Assembly: GCA_028825445.1 (NCBI GenBank)
Contig: JAPKAD010000020.1
Span: 1-40,563 of the forward strand
Direction of reading: 5' to 3'
DNA from: Octadecabacter sp.
GTDB lineage: Bacteria; Pseudomonadota; Alphaproteobacteria; Rhodobacterales; Rhodobacteraceae
DNA length: 40,563 nt
The notes beneath the pieces were generated by a model. It was not told the DNA's origin, did no database searches, and saw only the letters and a program-made list of their open reading frames with translations. Shown one piece after another: positions 16,959-25,650 of the stretch. Numbering within the stretch: position 1 is the stretch's first letter; the number at the start of each line of letters is the position of its first letter. The translations under genes were made by a program, and so were the position numbers.

Positions 16959-17815
16959 TAGGCTTTGCCTTGAGAACCAAAGAGTGCAATCATATTTTTC
17001 ACGCCTGTCTTCATGTGCTCGTATTGCGCTTCAATGAACGGAATTGGCTCTCCAAGGTTTGGCTTTTGATCTTTGAGCTCCGTGAAACCTTGGATAAATT
17101 GCAGCTTGTGCATTGTTGAGATGTTTACTTTGGCGCAACCTGAGGAAATGCACCTGCTAAATTGATCGGCCGCCAGCCCCGTGCCACCATGCAGCGCAAT
17201 CGGAATGTCCACTGCACTGGTGATCTCTGCCAACCTTCCATATGCGATCTTTGGTTCACCTTTATAAACACCATGCGCTGTGCCGATAGCGGGCGCAAAA
17301 ACTGCTAAATCTGGAAAATATTGGCAAAACTCGACACATTCATCGACAACTGCGAGAATTGCGTCATCCTCAGCTACGAACTTGTCATCCTCTGTCCCAC
17401 CGATTGCGCCAATTTCGGCTTCCAGACCAACGCCCGCGCTTGTTGCTATGTCATAGGCCAATTTGGTTTGCCGGATGTTCTCTTGGAACGGCAACGAAGA
17501 TCCATCAAACATCACTGACGTCCAGCCCGCGTCGATGCAGCGTTGGATAACATCAAGGTCCTTGCAGTGATCCAAATGCAACGCCACGGGGACATCAACA
17601 CTTTCAGAAAGGCTACGCACCCAGTCTCCGATGGGTTTAAAGCCCCAAATTTTTATTGTTTTTACAGAGAGTTGTATAATAATGGGTGCATTTAGTTCCT
17701 GTGCACCATCCACGACGGCACGCGCACTATTATAGTCGATCATGTTAAAGGCGGCGATGCCATACTTCTCTGATTGTGCTTTTTTTAGCATCGGTTTCAT
17801 ATAGGCAATCGACAT
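16958..17815 (-). CDS. Class II ketose-phosphate aldolase (FbaA/GatY family)
   Basis: This 285-residue zinc-dependent aldolase is of usual family length. Zinc ligands are visible in HLDHCKD (near residue 83), GTAHGVYK (near 181) and LHGGTG (near 210), and EAEIGAIGGTEDD is the conserved catalytic-loop Glu region. Class II enzymes cleave ketose-1-phosphates or bisphosphates to DHAP plus an aldehyde. In this operon the substrate should be made by the FGGY kinase, and the products would go to the dehydrogenase, the CbbY-like phosphatase and the former TIM. AGGAG sits 7-8 bases before the ATG at 17815. Whether it is a fructose-, tagatose-, sulfo- or deoxy-sugar enzyme cannot be read by eye. Confidence 0.9.
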   Translation of the reverse strand: MSIAYMKPMLKKAQSEKYGIAAFNMIDYNSARAVVDGAQELNAPIIIQLSVKTIKIWGFKPIGDWVRSLSESVDVPVALHLDHCKDLDVIQRCIDAGWTSVMFDGSSLPFQENIRQTKLAYDIATSAGVGLEAEIGAIGGTEDDKFVAEDDAILAVVDECVEFCQYFPDLAVFAPAIGTAHGVYKGEPKIAYGRLAEITSAVDIPIALHGGTGLAADQFSRCISSGCAKVNISTMHKLQFIQGFTELKDQKPNLGEPIPFIEAQYEHMKTGVKNMIALFGSQGKA

Positions 17816-17903
17816 TTAACTTCTCCTCTGGAGAGACAACAGTAGGCACAAACTGGGGTAGTTTTAAGATATACCGGCAACACTTGCCGGGGAAATACAT
17901 GTA

Positions 17904-18458
17904 TTAGATAAGCGTTTCAGTGGCCTTGGCTGGATTGAACAAACGCATACTACCATTGGCTTTGGCGGAATTGTCAAAATCAGTTCCATTCGGTGCCGAA
18001 ACGATTTCCAGCTGAAGCCCCCATGGAGCCATGAAATAGCACCACGTCAGACCGACATTTGGGCCTTCCTCGTATGAGGTTGGCTCGCCTAAAACTTCAA
18101 CATTGTTTTCCTTAAGGAACGCAATTGCCGCTTCCATGTTATCAACATAAAAGGCAAAATGATGCCCCCCGATGTCACTATTTTTTGGGGGTGTGTCGTG
18201 CTGATCTGGAGACGTGTATTCGAAAATCTCAAGATTGGTGCCATTTCCAATCCTCATATACCGGAATTCCTTTACCACAGCGCGCGGATGGACACGCAAG
18301 TGTTCCGTCATCCAGTCACTGTCATCGACCCGAAAATTTGTGGCAGCAGTGTATAGCGTCACACCACCTAAAATTCTCTCAAAAAACTCACAGGCTTCGT
18401 TGATGTCTGGCACCGTAAAACCGATATGCTCCATTCCTCGCATTCCTGGCATTGGCAT
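17904..18458 (-). CDS. VOC-superfamily (glyoxalase-type) protein
   Basis: This 184-residue vicinal-oxygen-chelate protein has two beta-alpha-beta-beta-beta modules. The metal-ligand pattern is present: His in EHIGFTV (residue 11), Glu in NLEIFEYT, His in GGHHFAFYV and Glu in LQLEIVSAP. Such proteins act as lyases, isomerases, epimerases or dioxygenases on substrates with adjacent oxygens. In an operon without an obvious aldose-ketose isomerase, it is a candidate for that step or for an epimerisation, but this is inference. GGGAGGA lies 9 bases before the ATG at 18458. It is 32 bases after the kinase gene. Confidence 0.88.
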   Translation of the reverse strand: MPMPGMRGMEHIGFTVPDINEACEFFERILGGVTLYTAATNFRVDDSDWMTEHLRVHPRAVVKEFRYMRIGNGTNLEIFEYTSPDQHDTPPKNSDIGGHHFAFYVDNMEAAIAFLKENNVEVLGEPTSYEEGPNVGLTWCYFMAPWGLQLEIVSAPNGTDFDNSAKANGSMRLFNPAKATETLI

Positions 18459-18490
18459 TTTATCGTTCCTCCCATTTAGTGTAAAAATTT

Positions 18491-20050
18491 TTAAAAATAC
18501 TTTGCAGAAAAATCAGCCAATTTCTGATATTGGCCGCCAGCCGCGATGGATTCATACATACCGCGCCAGATCTCATGCTGTTCGCCGTATAGATCGCCTA
18601 GTCGGTGGTTTGGCAAAAATTCTGCTTCAACCTCAACCATTTGGTCAACTGCCTCATCTATTGACAAAAACGCGCCCGACCCGAAGGCGCCCAGAATAGC
18701 CGCCCCCAAAACGGTGCATTCGCGTTCTGTCGTGACACGTGTTGGCATCCCGATAATGTCCGTAATAATTTGTACAAAGCCCGCACTTTTTGTACCACCA
18801 CCTGTGAGGCGCAATTCAGTGATCCCACCTTCAACATCAGTTTGAAACGCATCAACAACCATCCGCATTTCGTTCGCGCAGCCTTCAAGGAGTGAGCGGA
18901 TCATGTCATGGCGGTTATGGTAAAGGCCAATCCCAAGAAAAGCACCACGCGAGGTGGCGTCATAATATGGCGTGACCTGGCTGCTTAAAAACGAATGAAA
19001 AAGCAGTCCTTTTGCACCGGGCGGCGAGGCTGTTGCACCATCCACCATCAAGGCGAACGGGCTTCTGCCAAGCGCGCTTCCAGCCTCAACCTCACGTCGG
19101 CCCATATTGTCACGCCACCATTTCAAACAAGCACCAAGGCTGAATGCCGCGCCTTCAATATCCCAAGCGCCAGGAACACCGTGCCCGCCCCACCAAAGAT
19201 TATTGCCTTTAATACGATCAAGCGAATCCAGATGCCCCACCATCACGCCCGAGGTCCCAACAGTAAATTCCGCCATACCTTGCTTGATGATGCCCGCGCC
19301 AATCGCGGCACATTGCTGATCCCCGGCCCCCCGGCAAAGCGCCAAACCTTCTGGTAGACCCGTCAGTGCAGCGGCTTCTTTGGAGAGTTTGCCGGAGACG
19401 CCCGAGGGAATGCCAACTTTTGGAAGCTGGTCTCGGGTGATGCCACATAGGTCCAAAATTTCGTCGCTCCAGTCAAGCTTCGCGATGTCCATCATGCCGT
19501 TCAGGGTCAATGACGCGGGGTCAGTGATCCACTCTTCGGCACCTAACTTGTGCAGGAAGTACTCTTGGCCATTCGCAAACCAACGTGTCCGGTCGAACAG
19601 TGCCGGCTGATTGTCGCGAAACCATGCAATTTTGGCCGCAGACCATAACGGGCTTAGCTGCATGCCTGTGAGTTTCTGATGGGCTTCAGGCGTGATCTTT
19701 TTTTCAAATTTTTCTTGGTATTCAATTGCCCGCGTGCAGTTCCAAACATAGCTGTTGCACAGCGGGTTTTTATTTTCGTCCAGCATGGCAATTGTGCCGC
19801 GTTGACTGGAAAGTCCAATGGATTTATAACTTTCATCAGGTAAACTGGCCTGTGCGGTAGCTTGAGAACAAGCGTTACAAATACCTTCCCAAACAACATC
19901 TAAATTTTGTTCGCTCCACCCTGGGTGGAGCGTGATGCAGGGATACTCCTGATAGCCATGCCCAAGGGTTTTTCCACGCTCGTCAAATATCATGACGGTG
20001 CATCCGGTTGTTCCGGCATCGATTCCAACAAAAGCTTGACGTGCCTTCAT
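18491..20050 (-). CDS. FGGY-family carbohydrate kinase
   Basis: This is a 519-residue sugar kinase of normal FGGY length. The N-terminal phosphate motif GIDAGTTGCTVMIFDERG, the middle EFTVGTSGVMVGH and the C-terminal LTGGGTKSAGFVQIITDI (adenosine loop) are all present. Relatives phosphorylate xylulose, fuculose, rhamnulose, AI-2 or sedoheptulose. The adjacent class II aldolase argues for a product that is a ketose-1-phosphate or a ketose phosphate with a DHAP end. Its ATG overlaps the stop of the transglutaminase-like gene (ATGA), so the two are translationally coupled. The precise sugar is open. Confidence 0.92.
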   Translation of the reverse strand: MKARQAFVGIDAGTTGCTVMIFDERGKTLGHGYQEYPCITLHPGWSEQNLDVVWEGICNACSQATAQASLPDESYKSIGLSSQRGTIAMLDENKNPLCNSYVWNCTRAIEYQEKFEKKITPEAHQKLTGMQLSPLWSAAKIAWFRDNQPALFDRTRWFANGQEYFLHKLGAEEWITDPASLTLNGMMDIAKLDWSDEILDLCGITRDQLPKVGIPSGVSGKLSKEAAALTGLPEGLALCRGAGDQQCAAIGAGIIKQGMAEFTVGTSGVMVGHLDSLDRIKGNNLWWGGHGVPGAWDIEGAAFSLGACLKWWRDNMGRREVEAGSALGRSPFALMVDGATASPPGAKGLLFHSFLSSQVTPYYDATSRGAFLGIGLYHNRHDMIRSLLEGCANEMRMVVDAFQTDVEGGITELRLTGGGTKSAGFVQIITDIIGMPTRVTTERECTVLGAAILGAFGSGAFLSIDEAVDQMVEVEAEFLPNHRLGDLYGEQHEIWRGMYESIAAGGQYQKLADFSAKYF

Positions 20051-20670
20051 AGTGTAGATCCTTCTTTTTCAGTTTCAGCGACCCAAGCCGTCAGCAAAGC
20101 TAGAAATTTAGAGCGACGCTGCCGGTCACCCTCACTAAGGCCTTGGAGGAGTTTAGCTTTGTAATCCGGCAAATCATCAACGCGATTGAGGATCTCGCTA
20201 GGATGAAGCGCAAGCTCCGTGTCACAGTTTCCAGCCCAATGCATATTGCCCAGCAGTCCTTGCCTGATCGGTCCATCAGACCAAGTAGCGTCCAACTTCA
20301 ATGCGCCATCGGGGCTGTTCCAAACGACATATTGGTGAAAATCAGTCACGCCACCTTCATTGCAGATATTTTTTAGTTCTCTCGGCATACTATCGAGTGG
20401 CTTAATTTTTGATGTAAAATCGCCTCGAACGGTTTCGATAACCGCCACCTGTTTTAGCCACCCCAATAGCTCACAAAGCAAAAGGTGTTTACTTGAACAC
20501 GATCCCTCATTGTTATTAACAACAGATACTGCAGTACGATCTCCACGGCTGCCGTAAGGAATTCGGCGCACGGCTTGAAAGACATCGACAACTTTCGAGG
20601 CTTGCGAAAGGTTGTTTCGCTCTAAAAAAACCAAAAGATAGTCTGGATATGTTTGAGAAGTCGAGAGCAT
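20047..20670 (-). CDS. Transglutaminase-like protein of unknown role
   Basis: This 207-residue soluble protein has no signal peptide. A transglutaminase-type cysteine-protease-fold triad is readable: Cys58 in NNNEGSCSSKHLLL, His112 in TDFHQYVVW and Asp127 in LKLDATW. The His-Asp spacing of 15 is that of the family. RIPYGSRGD upstream of the Cys also fits the small-molecule-scale relatives of arylamine N-acetyltransferases and microbial transglutaminases. It lies inside the transport and kinase operon with a one-base overlap to the ATPase stop (TAATG) and a four-base overlap to the kinase start (ATGA). It must therefore be made together with them. What a transglutaminase-like enzyme does for sugar uptake or kinase action is unknown to me. 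I base the fold call on the triad only. Confidence 0.7.
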   Translation of the reverse strand: MLSTSQTYPDYLLVFLERNNLSQASKVVDVFQAVRRIPYGSRGDRTAVSVVNNNEGSCSSKHLLLCELLGWLKQVAVIETVRGDFTSKIKPLDSMPRELKNICNEGGVTDFHQYVVWNSPDGALKLDATWSDGPIRQGLLGNMHWAGNCDTELALHPSEILNRVDDLPDYKAKLLQGLSEGDRQRRSKFLALLTAWVAETEKEGSTL

Positions 20671-21764
20671 TATTGCGGTATCACTTTCCCATCTTCAGCA
20701 TCAAAGAAGTAAAGGTTCTCTGATAGGAAATTTAGATGACATGGCGTGCCGACATTGCCGCCAAATGACGTGTCTGCCTTTGCCCGCACCCTACTTTTTC
20801 CAATCTCAACTTCGACAAGAACGTCGGCACCCAACAGCTGGCGTGAGTAGATCTCGCATTGAATACCGTTGGGCAGAGGTTCTAAAGACACCGAAGCTTT
20901 GTCTGGCCGGACACCGACCAACAAGTTAATTTTTCCTGCGGCGGCCAACCGAGCTGCACTTTTTTGATCTAACTTGATGGTTTCGCTTCCAAAAGCGAGA
21001 GCCATATCACCTTCTACACTCGTCATTTCCATTTCCATTAGTGACATTCCCGGCTCACCAACAAATGTAGCAACCCATGAGTTTGCTGGGTTTTCATATA
21101 CTTGTTGCGGAGTATCAAACTGCTGAAGAACGCCGTCGTTCATTACTGCAATGCGGTCTGCCATCGTCAACGCTTCTAGTTGATCATGAGTAACGTAAAC
21201 AGTTGTGACGCCCAGTTTGTATTGTAGGTGTTTTAGTTCGCTGCGCATGCGCGCTCTCAACTTTGCGTCAAGGTGCGCAATGGGTTCGTCAAACAAAAAC
21301 ACCTGAGGCTGGCGTACAATTGCACGACCAATTGCGGTGCGCTGCTTTTGCCCACCACTCAACTCTTGCGGACGGCGCTCAAGAAGATGCTCAATTTCGA
21401 GCAACTCTGCGGCCTCTGTTACGCGACGCTTTATCTCATCCGCAGGAACTTTTGCCTGCCGCAGAGGATTTGCAAGATTTTCGTAAATAGTTTTATGGGG
21501 GTATAACGCGTAATTTTCAAAAACCATTGCAATGTCACGGTCTTTGGGCGGCAACTTGTTGACTACTTTGTCCCCAAAAATAATTTCACCCGAGCTAATG
21601 TGTTCTAATCCTGCAAGCATGCGAAGTGATGTGGACTTACCACAACCAGAAGGGCCAAGAAGAGAAACAAACTCTCCGTCCTTAATATTCATGTTTAGTT
21701 CTTTGACGGCAACTGCGCCGCTACCGTAATCTTTCCAGACGTCTTTAAATGAAACTGCAACCAT
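20670..21764 (-). CDS. Sugar ABC transporter ATP-binding protein (UgpC/MalK type)
   Basis: This 364-residue ATPase has a C-terminal regulatory TOBE-like region. Walker A is GPSGCGKST (37-45), the signature LSGGQKQRTAIGRA begins at 135, and Walker B is VFLFDE (155-160). The H-loop (TVYVTHDQLEA) is intact. Two spots differ from most relatives: the Q-loop position reads MVFENYALYPH with Glu instead of Gln, and the D-loop region reads PIAHLDAKLR. It is the only ATPase gene of the cluster, so it probably forms a homodimer under the two permeases. It is 19 bases downstream of the second permease gene. Confidence 0.95.
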   Translation of the reverse strand: MVAVSFKDVWKDYGSGAVAVKELNMNIKDGEFVSLLGPSGCGKSTSLRMLAGLEHISSGEIIFGDKVVNKLPPKDRDIAMVFENYALYPHKTIYENLANPLRQAKVPADEIKRRVTEAAELLEIEHLLERRPQELSGGQKQRTAIGRAIVRQPQVFLFDEPIAHLDAKLRARMRSELKHLQYKLGVTTVYVTHDQLEALTMADRIAVMNDGVLQQFDTPQQVYENPANSWVATFVGEPGMSLMEMEMTSVEGDMALAFGSETIKLDQKSAARLAAAGKINLLVGVRPDKASVSLEPLPNGIQCEIYSRQLLGADVLVEVEIGKSRVRAKADTSFGGNVGTPCHLNFLSENLYFFDAEDGKVIPQ

Positions 21765-21783
21765 TTGATCTTTTCCTGTCCTT

Positions 21784-22665
21784 TTATTCTTTTACAGCGC
21801 CCATTGTCAGTCCGGCTACGAGATAGCGTCTGACAAGAAGCCCAAGTGGAATCATTGGGGCCGTCGTAATGACCCCGGCTGCCATGATTTTTCCCCAATC
21901 GATGTTTTGTGGCTGCACCAGCTCTTTAGTTGCTGCGGGTAAAGTCTTAGCTCCACCACTGCCGATGATTGTTGAGAACAGAAAATCATTCCATGCAAAC
22001 AGGATACAAAGAATTACAAATGCCCCAATACCTGGCGCTGCTAACGGAAGAATTGTCAGGAATGCCTGAAACCGGTTTTGACCATCAACTTGCGCCGCTT
22101 CCTCAATTGCATAGGGAATTCCGTCAAAGAATCCTTTGAGCATCCAAATTGCAAACGGCAGGTTGAAAGTCGTGAAAGCAAGGATCAAACCCGGCAATGT
22201 GCCAACCAGATCAACCGATCTGAAGATCGCATAAAGAGGAACAATCACCGCCACGATGGGGGCCATTCGGGTGGAAATTATCCAAAACAACAGATCTTTC
22301 TTAAAGCGAAACTCGCTGCGCGACAAACTGTATGCGCACATTGACCCAAGTGTGACGGCAATAATTGCCGAACCAATGGATGCTACGAGGCTGTTAAACA
22401 GATAAGTGCCAAAGTTGTTCTCCGTAAACAGCGCTATATAATGCGTGAATGTCGGCGAAAAATCAAAAAACATTGTAATGCCCGCCCAGTCTCCCGGTTC
22501 CGGAACGGAAAAGGCATCCAAAAGATCTTTTATCGAAGCCATCAGCATAATAAAAAGTGGAAGCAGCGCCCATACTAGGTAAAAAGCCAGAAAAACAGGA
22601 CTCACCCACTTCAGAATTTTTACAGCCACGCCTTTGTCATAGGAAATAATTTCTCGGGATGCCAT
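21784..22665 (-). CDS. Sugar ABC transporter permease (MalG/UgpE type)
   Basis: This 293-residue inner-membrane permease has six hydrophobic segments. The conserved coupling loop EEAAQVDGQNRFQAFLTILP (EAA motif), about 100 residues from the end, docks on the ATPase. The C-terminus (RRYLVAGLTMGAVKE) is the usual end of MalG-type subunits. It pairs with the permease encoded 19 bases upstream and receives a sugar from the receptor at 23829-25349. AAAGGTAGG precedes the ATG closely. Confidence 0.95.
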   Translation of the reverse strand: MASREIISYDKGVAVKILKWVSPVFLAFYLVWALLPLFIMLMASIKDLLDAFSVPEPGDWAGITMFFDFSPTFTHYIALFTENNFGTYLFNSLVASIGSAIIAVTLGSMCAYSLSRSEFRFKKDLLFWIISTRMAPIVAVIVPLYAIFRSVDLVGTLPGLILAFTTFNLPFAIWMLKGFFDGIPYAIEEAAQVDGQNRFQAFLTILPLAAPGIGAFVILCILFAWNDFLFSTIIGSGGAKTLPAATKELVQPQNIDWGKIMAAGVITTAPMIPLGLLVRRYLVAGLTMGAVKE

Positions 22666-22684
22666 GTCATGCCTACCTTTAGAA

Positions 22685-23671
22685 TTAGTTGTCTGGGTCG
22701 CCCGAAAGGGCTTTTTTTCGCGTGGGATCTTCTAGGACACGAACAAGTATCAAGCCTAATATAATTGTGACTATGAGCAGCGTGAGGGCAATTGCTCCAC
22801 CTCTTCCAAGTTTGAAAAACTGGAAAGATACGTCGAACAAATAGACTGGCAACAAGCGTGTTGAATTTGCCGGCCCCCCACCCGTCAAAGCAAGGATTGC
22901 ATCAATGAAACGGAAGTTATCCATAAACCGCAAAAGAATAGCTATAAGTAAGAATGGATAGATGTTGGGCAAACTAACGTTGAAGAAATTACTGATTGAC
23001 CCAGCGCCATCGACCATGTTTGCTTCAAGTTGATCTTGCGGTACACGCTTTAAACCAGCGAGTGTTATCAATGTAATGAGCGGGGTCCATTGCCAAACAT
23101 CGACAATAATAATTCCATATAGTGCAGTCTTAGTACTGCCCAAAATAGACGTTTCGCCAAGAAATCCGAGACTCTGGAAAATCCAGTGATACCATCCAAA
23201 TGTGCCATTATAGAGGTAAAAGAAAAGTAGACCCGCAACTATTGGGGATACCATCATCGGCATCAAAAATAATGTCACCAGAATTTTCTCATACCGAGAA
23301 TTGTTTAGAACAACTGCGAGAGCTACACCCACGACCACTTGGATTGAAAGACAGATGGCGCTATATTTTAGTAGTAGACCCCAACCTTCGATGTATTTTG
23401 TGTCGGTAAACAATCGACTAAAATTCTCAAATCCAACAAAAATATCAGAAGAACTTCCAAATCCAACTTTGTGGAAACTCATATAAATTAGCCATAAGAA
23501 TGGGTAGATCGTAATTACGGCCAGCAATGCAATTGCTGGGGCTGCAAGATAAACGTAGAACATCCGACTTGGTGGTGGATTAATTGCGGACGGAGGCCGA
23601 TCAATTGTTGAGAACCCCCAATCTTGATCAGACAATGCAGGGTGAGTCTCCGATGACGTGGTAACGGTCAT
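22685..23671 (-). CDS. Sugar ABC transporter permease (MalF/UgpA type)
   Basis: This 328-residue inner-membrane permease has an N-terminal cytoplasmic stretch of about 40 residues and six hydrophobic segments. The EAA-type loop is visible as LEANMVDGAGSISNFFNVSL. GGGPANSTRLLPVYLFDVSF near the end is typical of MalF/UgpA-like subunits of carbohydrate importers. It follows the receptor gene after 157 bases that contain a strong stem-loop. Confidence 0.95.
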   Translation of the reverse strand: MTVTTSSETHPALSDQDWGFSTIDRPPSAINPPPSRMFYVYLAAPAIALLAVITIYPFLWLIYMSFHKVGFGSSSDIFVGFENFSRLFTDTKYIEGWGLLLKYSAICLSIQVVVGVALAVVLNNSRYEKILVTLFLMPMMVSPIVAGLLFFYLYNGTFGWYHWIFQSLGFLGETSILGSTKTALYGIIIVDVWQWTPLITLITLAGLKRVPQDQLEANMVDGAGSISNFFNVSLPNIYPFLLIAILLRFMDNFRFIDAILALTGGGPANSTRLLPVYLFDVSFQFFKLGRGGAIALTLLIVTIILGLILVRVLEDPTRKKALSGDPDN

Positions 23672-23783
23672 TTATCTTCCAAACCTATATTATAGTCGCT
23701 ATGATCAATATCATGCATAAAATTAATGCTTACGCACGCACAATTATTGCCCCCTGAAATCTACCATTCGGAAATGTCAATGT

Positions 23784-23816
23784 TGAGAAGGGCAGAAAAC
23801 CAACATGCCCTTCTCA
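23784..23816 (-). promoter_or_regulatory. Stem-loop between ABC receptor and permease genes
   Basis: A perfect 11-bp stem (23784-23794 with 23806-23816; core GAGAAGGGCA and TGCCCTTCTC) closes an 11-base loop, 13 bases after the receptor stop. No T-tract follows on the minus strand, so it looks like an mRNA 3' stabiliser or processing stop rather than a terminator. It would allow high receptor levels over the membrane genes, as is common in binding-protein operons. Confidence 0.65.
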
Positions 23817-23828
23817 TTTTGATTTTGC

Positions 23829-25349
23829 CTAGTGCAAACTATCAATCTGAGACTTGATATTGTTGCAGGCTTCTTCTGGGGTTACCTGATCTGACAAGCA
23901 CCGTTGTGTTTCTGCTGCCAATATTGAGTGATACTCATTGGCTTCAGGTACTTTTGGACCAAGAACGAAGTTTGGATCTTTAATGCCAACGTCATAAACA
24001 GCATCAAAGGTAAGCGCATTTGGCATACTGGTAGGACGTTGCCGTGCTTCTGCAACGCCAGGCATATCCATCACCGACTTACGCGTTGGCGTGCCGCCAA
24101 GACCAGTAAGAACCTCGTACTGTAGATTGCCTGTTGTGGCATATACACAGAATAAATAGGCCGCCCGTTGAACATCTTCTGACGCATTGCCGTTGATGCC
24201 AACACCACCGATACCACAATTGGTGCCGTTCACAGCAGGACCGCCGTTTACGATCCAACTTGCTTCACCCTTTGGACAAGGCGCATAAGCGGTCCGACCA
24301 CCCGCCGCTTTAGATGTTGTCTCATCCTCAATCGAAGCCGCAAATTCGTGGTATTGAACCTGCATCGCGATATCGCCAGATTGATATACTGTATTCAATT
24401 CAAGCGTGCCATTTGCGAGATTGTCGGGATGGCTGACATCAGCCTGATCTTTATACTTTTGCATTAGCAAGACCGACTGTTCGTCGCCCCAATTTGATGG
24501 AGGAGGCGTTCTTGTACCAAGTTTGTCGTCAATTTCCCAATCCAACCAACGTCCGTGAGCAAAGAACATACGTTGCACATCCAACTGAGTAGTCCAGGCA
24601 AATGAACCCTGATGCTGCGCATAACCATAGGGCACGTCCGCCCCACCTGCACGTTTGCGCTTTAAGAACTCAGCAAACTCATAGACGTTTTTCCAGGTGG
24701 ATTCCTCGTTGAATTCCATCCGGTAGCCATATTCAGCCTCAAAATCTTTAGTATTCGCTTCATAGATATCTTGACGATAGAAAGTACAAGCCACCGCAGC
24801 ATCATATGGCAATGCTATCAGGCGGTCGCGATCATAGAAACGTCCACAGGCATCAAGGAAATTCTCAAACCAAACGCCATCACCATACCCTTCTGGGTCC
24901 TGCGGTAATGTTTCGTCGCCAAGCATCGGAGTAAGGTCCGCATAATAATCAGCGAACGGTGCGCCAATGGGCTTGTCTTGGACGTAACTTATTGGAAAAT
25001 CTGCGTTCCCACTTTGGAAATCAATGCCAATTTTCTGTTGAACAGCTGGCAAGCCGTCAGTAATGACTTCTACCTCAATACCGGTAAGCTTATAAAAGTC
25101 TTCAATTTTCTCACGGATCGCGAAAGATGGAGGCGTGTTTTCAGACATGAAAACCAACTTAGATCCTTCGTATTGCTTCCACTTAGCATCCTCTGAGGAT
25201 GCGGCCTGAACGGGCCTGCGTGAAATAACAGTGCTCAGACCAACAACAAGTGATCCAACCCCGAGTGAGGCGATGCTTCCCCCTCCCAACTCTAAGAATT
25301 TTCGCCGTGAAACCGTCTTATAAATAGCATTCTTAGGTACGTAAAACAT
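23829..25349 (-). CDS. Extracellular sugar-binding protein of ABC transporter (Tat-type signal)
   Basis: This 506-residue receptor starts at the ATG at 25349, with AAGGGAGGG 4-5 bases upstream; an in-frame upstream ATG at 25424 has no such site. The N-terminus carries a twin-arginine-like signal, SRRKFLELGGGS followed by a hydrophobic stretch and a cut near QAA-SS, which suggests export in folded form. It is longer than the 400-430 residues usual for this receptor family. The body has the type of extracellular-solute-binding-protein family 1 (GIEVEVITDGLPAVQQKIGIDF, RDRLIALPYDAAVACTFYRQ). It is the first gene of the minus arm, just downstream of the operator and promoter at 25451-25498. The ligand is unknown. 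Confidence 0.93.
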   Translation of the reverse strand: MFYVPKNAIYKTVSRRKFLELGGGSIASLGVGSLVVGLSTVISRRPVQAASSEDAKWKQYEGSKLVFMSENTPPSFAIREKIEDFYKLTGIEVEVITDGLPAVQQKIGIDFQSGNADFPISYVQDKPIGAPFADYYADLTPMLGDETLPQDPEGYGDGVWFENFLDACGRFYDRDRLIALPYDAAVACTFYRQDIYEANTKDFEAEYGYRMEFNEESTWKNVYEFAEFLKRKRAGGADVPYGYAQHQGSFAWTTQLDVQRMFFAHGRWLDWEIDDKLGTRTPPPSNWGDEQSVLLMQKYKDQADVSHPDNLANGTLELNTVYQSGDIAMQVQYHEFAASIEDETTSKAAGGRTAYAPCPKGEASWIVNGGPAVNGTNCGIGGVGINGNASEDVQRAAYLFCVYATTGNLQYEVLTGLGGTPTRKSVMDMPGVAEARQRPTSMPNALTFDAVYDVGIKDPNFVLGPKVPEANEYHSILAAETQRCLSDQVTPEEACNNIKSQIDSLH

Positions 25350-25450
25350 AGTTCCCTCCCTTAGGTGCCACATGGCTTCAGCTCTTCGTCTGATCCAATG
25401 GCTTTTTTTGTCAGTGGCACGCATTTAATTGCGAATCCGCTATATGTGAA

Positions 25451-25498
25451 ACTATTTTCCAAAATAGATCAAAAAGCAAGCATTTGGTGAAAATTTCC
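25451..25498 (-). promoter_or_regulatory. Operator and putative promoter of the ABC/kinase arm
   Basis: The 17-nt sequence ATTTGGTGAAAATTTCC (25482-25498, plus-strand reading) is identical to one at 26793-26809 before the opposite arm. Its core GAAA-A-TTTC is an odd palindrome, as expected for an RpiR-type dimer. On the minus strand a TTGCTT box (25479-25474), a 17-base gap and AATAGT (25456-25451) make a plausible promoter directly beside the operator. A related but weaker sequence (GTGAAACTATTTTCC, from 25446) overlaps it. The rest of the 25350-25650 spacer is AT-rich without other visible features. Confidence 0.6.
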
Positions 25499-25650
25499 GC
25501 CATAAAATTCAAATGCTAGTTAAGGCCCTGAAAAAATTTAATAAAATAAGGGTACTTTTTAAGCCAAAAGTAAAATTAAATATAATTTAAATTTTATGCT
25601 ACTCATTCAAACGCACTAAAATTTTCTATTAGGATCCAAAAACAAATAAA

